A DNA stretch of 33,370 bases from a virus: positions 1 through 33,370 of IMG/VR virus record IMGVR_UViG_3300045135_000522, one strand, 5' to 3'. This document shows positions 32,835 through 33,370 of the stretch, one piece after another. The notes below the pieces were generated by a model that saw nothing but the letters and a program-made list of their open reading frames with translations, was not told the origin of the DNA and did not search any database. Within the stretch, counting starts at the first letter, position 1. Each line of letters starts with the position of its first letter. The position numbers were made by a program, and so were the translations under genes.

Positions 32835-33150
32835 GTCTTCTTCTCCTAGTTGTAGTTCTTTTTCTGGCTGCAGGTTTTTTCTTCTTTACTATAGTACGAA
32901 CATTAGTGGGTTTACCTCCTGGATTACCTGCTGCTCTTTTTCTTTTTACTGCGCTTTTTCTTTGCGCTGCTGTCATACTTTTAGCTTTAGATCTCGGTAC
33001 ACATTTAGGGTACTTACGCTTACTGCTTTTAGCAGACTTTCTACCGCATGCTTGGAACTTACCTTTTTTCTTGGGCGCACCTATGTCCACCCAATCGCCT
33101 TTAGGTCCCTTTCCAAACCATGCAGTCAGTCCACCTTTAGGCTTAGCCAT
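32815..33150 (-). CDS. Lys/Arg-rich small protein with Cys pair
   Basis: 111 aa. The N-terminus GGLTAWFGKGPKGDWVDIGA, then FQACGRK and KRKYPKCVPRSKA, resembles a small family (DUF5872-like, from memory) seen in marine phages and large algal viruses. The last 50 residues are almost all Lys and Arg, like a histone tail. The Cys residues may form a metal site. Probably a virion-packaged nucleic-acid-binding protein. Coupled by TAATG to its upstream neighbour. Confidence 0.7.
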   Translation of the reverse strand: MAKPKGGLTAWFGKGPKGDWVDIGAPKKKGKFQACGRKSAKSSKRKYPKCVPRSKAKSMTAAQRKSAVKRKRAAGNPGGKPTNVRTIVKKKKPAARKRTTTRRRRRGTKKS

Positions 33151-33341
33151 TATGCGTACTTACCTCCGCGTTTCTTATACGTACGCACTAACCAGCCATT
33201 GGCATACGCAGAAGGATAGACCTTAAACTTCTTTTTAGCCTCGGCTTTTACTCTTGAATACAAAGCCTTATTAGTAGGTGTAGCCCCACTTTTCTTTTTA
33301 GTCTTTCTAGCGGATTTCTTTTTTGCAGTTCTTGTAGCCAT
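33150..33341 (-). CDS. Lys-rich small protein with conserved YPSAYANGWLV motif
   Basis: 63 aa. A Lys-rich N-terminal 20 residues is followed by ALYSRVKAEAKKKFKVYPSA, NGWLVRTYKKRGG. This YPSAYAN-W-V pattern is shared with small basic proteins of marine phages and algal viruses. The ribosome site agaaggaag precedes the ATG, and TAATG overlaps with the partial gene to the right. Function unknown; nucleic-acid condensation is an inference. Confidence 0.7.
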   Translation of the reverse strand: MATRTAKKKSARKTKKKSGATPTNKALYSRVKAEAKKKFKVYPSAYANGWLVRTYKKRGGKYA

Positions 33342-33370
33342 TACTTTTTCTTCCTTCTTCTAAGTTTTCT
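33341..33370 (-). CDS. C-terminal end of a further basic protein (partial)
   Basis: Reading leftward from the window edge, the last codons RKLRRRKKK run to a TAA (33343-33341) that overlaps the next ATG as TAATG, exactly like its neighbours. The gene's 5' part lies beyond the window. It shows that the block of basic proteins, and the leftward operon, continue to the right. Confidence 0.6.
   Translation of the reverse strand, partial: RKLRRRKKK

Noticed and set aside
1-33370. CRISPR arrays, insertion sequences, integrase and att sites
   Set aside because: No spaced direct-repeat array, transposase or integrase motif was seen on either strand.

Overview
The window looks like part of the genome of a tailed double-stranded DNA phage (Caudoviricetes). 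It carries a phage replication set (AEP-type primase, UvrD-like helicase, family A DNA polymerase, Cas4/RecB-like nuclease), a small terminase subunit, very large virion-type proteins, a 3-TM holin-like protein and tightly packed genes that often overlap as TAATG or ATGA. Base composition is AT-rich. The Lys/Arg-rich small proteins and the DUF8033-, DUF3310- and DUF6321-like genes resemble marine phages. The host is not identifiable. The outer-membrane curli export genes argue for a Gram-negative host. No large terminase, portal, capsid, integrase or endolysin is visible, so the genome continues beyond the window, probably to the right where a leftward-transcribed gene is cut off.

Layout. (1) 1-193: a dense set of DNA structures (perfect hairpin, second hairpin, five-run G-quadruplex motif, 23-bp perfect inverted repeat) running into the end of a leftward PD-(D/E)XK nuclease gene (115-543). 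(2) 651-3726: fourteen very small rightward genes, mostly unknown, overlapping end to start. (3) 3713-4772: leftward terS and a 0.56-kb intergenic region with iterated TCAGGTTAG motifs and a strong leftward terminator. (4) 4773-16143: a long leftward operon: SNF2-type helicase, a one-TM protein, CsgF, CsgG, a curlin-repeat protein, a FecR-domain protein, a CHASE2-adenylate cyclase, a 1017-aa polyvalent-type protein, a thermonuclease and small virion-type proteins. (5) 16144-16266: divergent promoter region. (6) 16267-23638: the rightward replication operon. (7) 23592-33370: a leftward virion/lysis block: four consecutive basic small proteins, the holin-like protein, three Gly-rich virion-type proteins and a 1799-aa giant.

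The outstanding feature is 9621-14323. There a phage operon encodes a curli-type outer-membrane secretion pore (CsgG) with its partner CsgF, a secreted curlin-like substrate, a FecR-domain exported protein and a membrane-anchored CHASE2 class III cyclase whose catalytic residues all look intact. It reads as an export plus cyclic-nucleotide signalling module. Possible roles are remodelling the infected cell surface, excluding other phages, or opening the outer membrane at lysis. The role is inference; the family calls come from motifs visible in the sequence.
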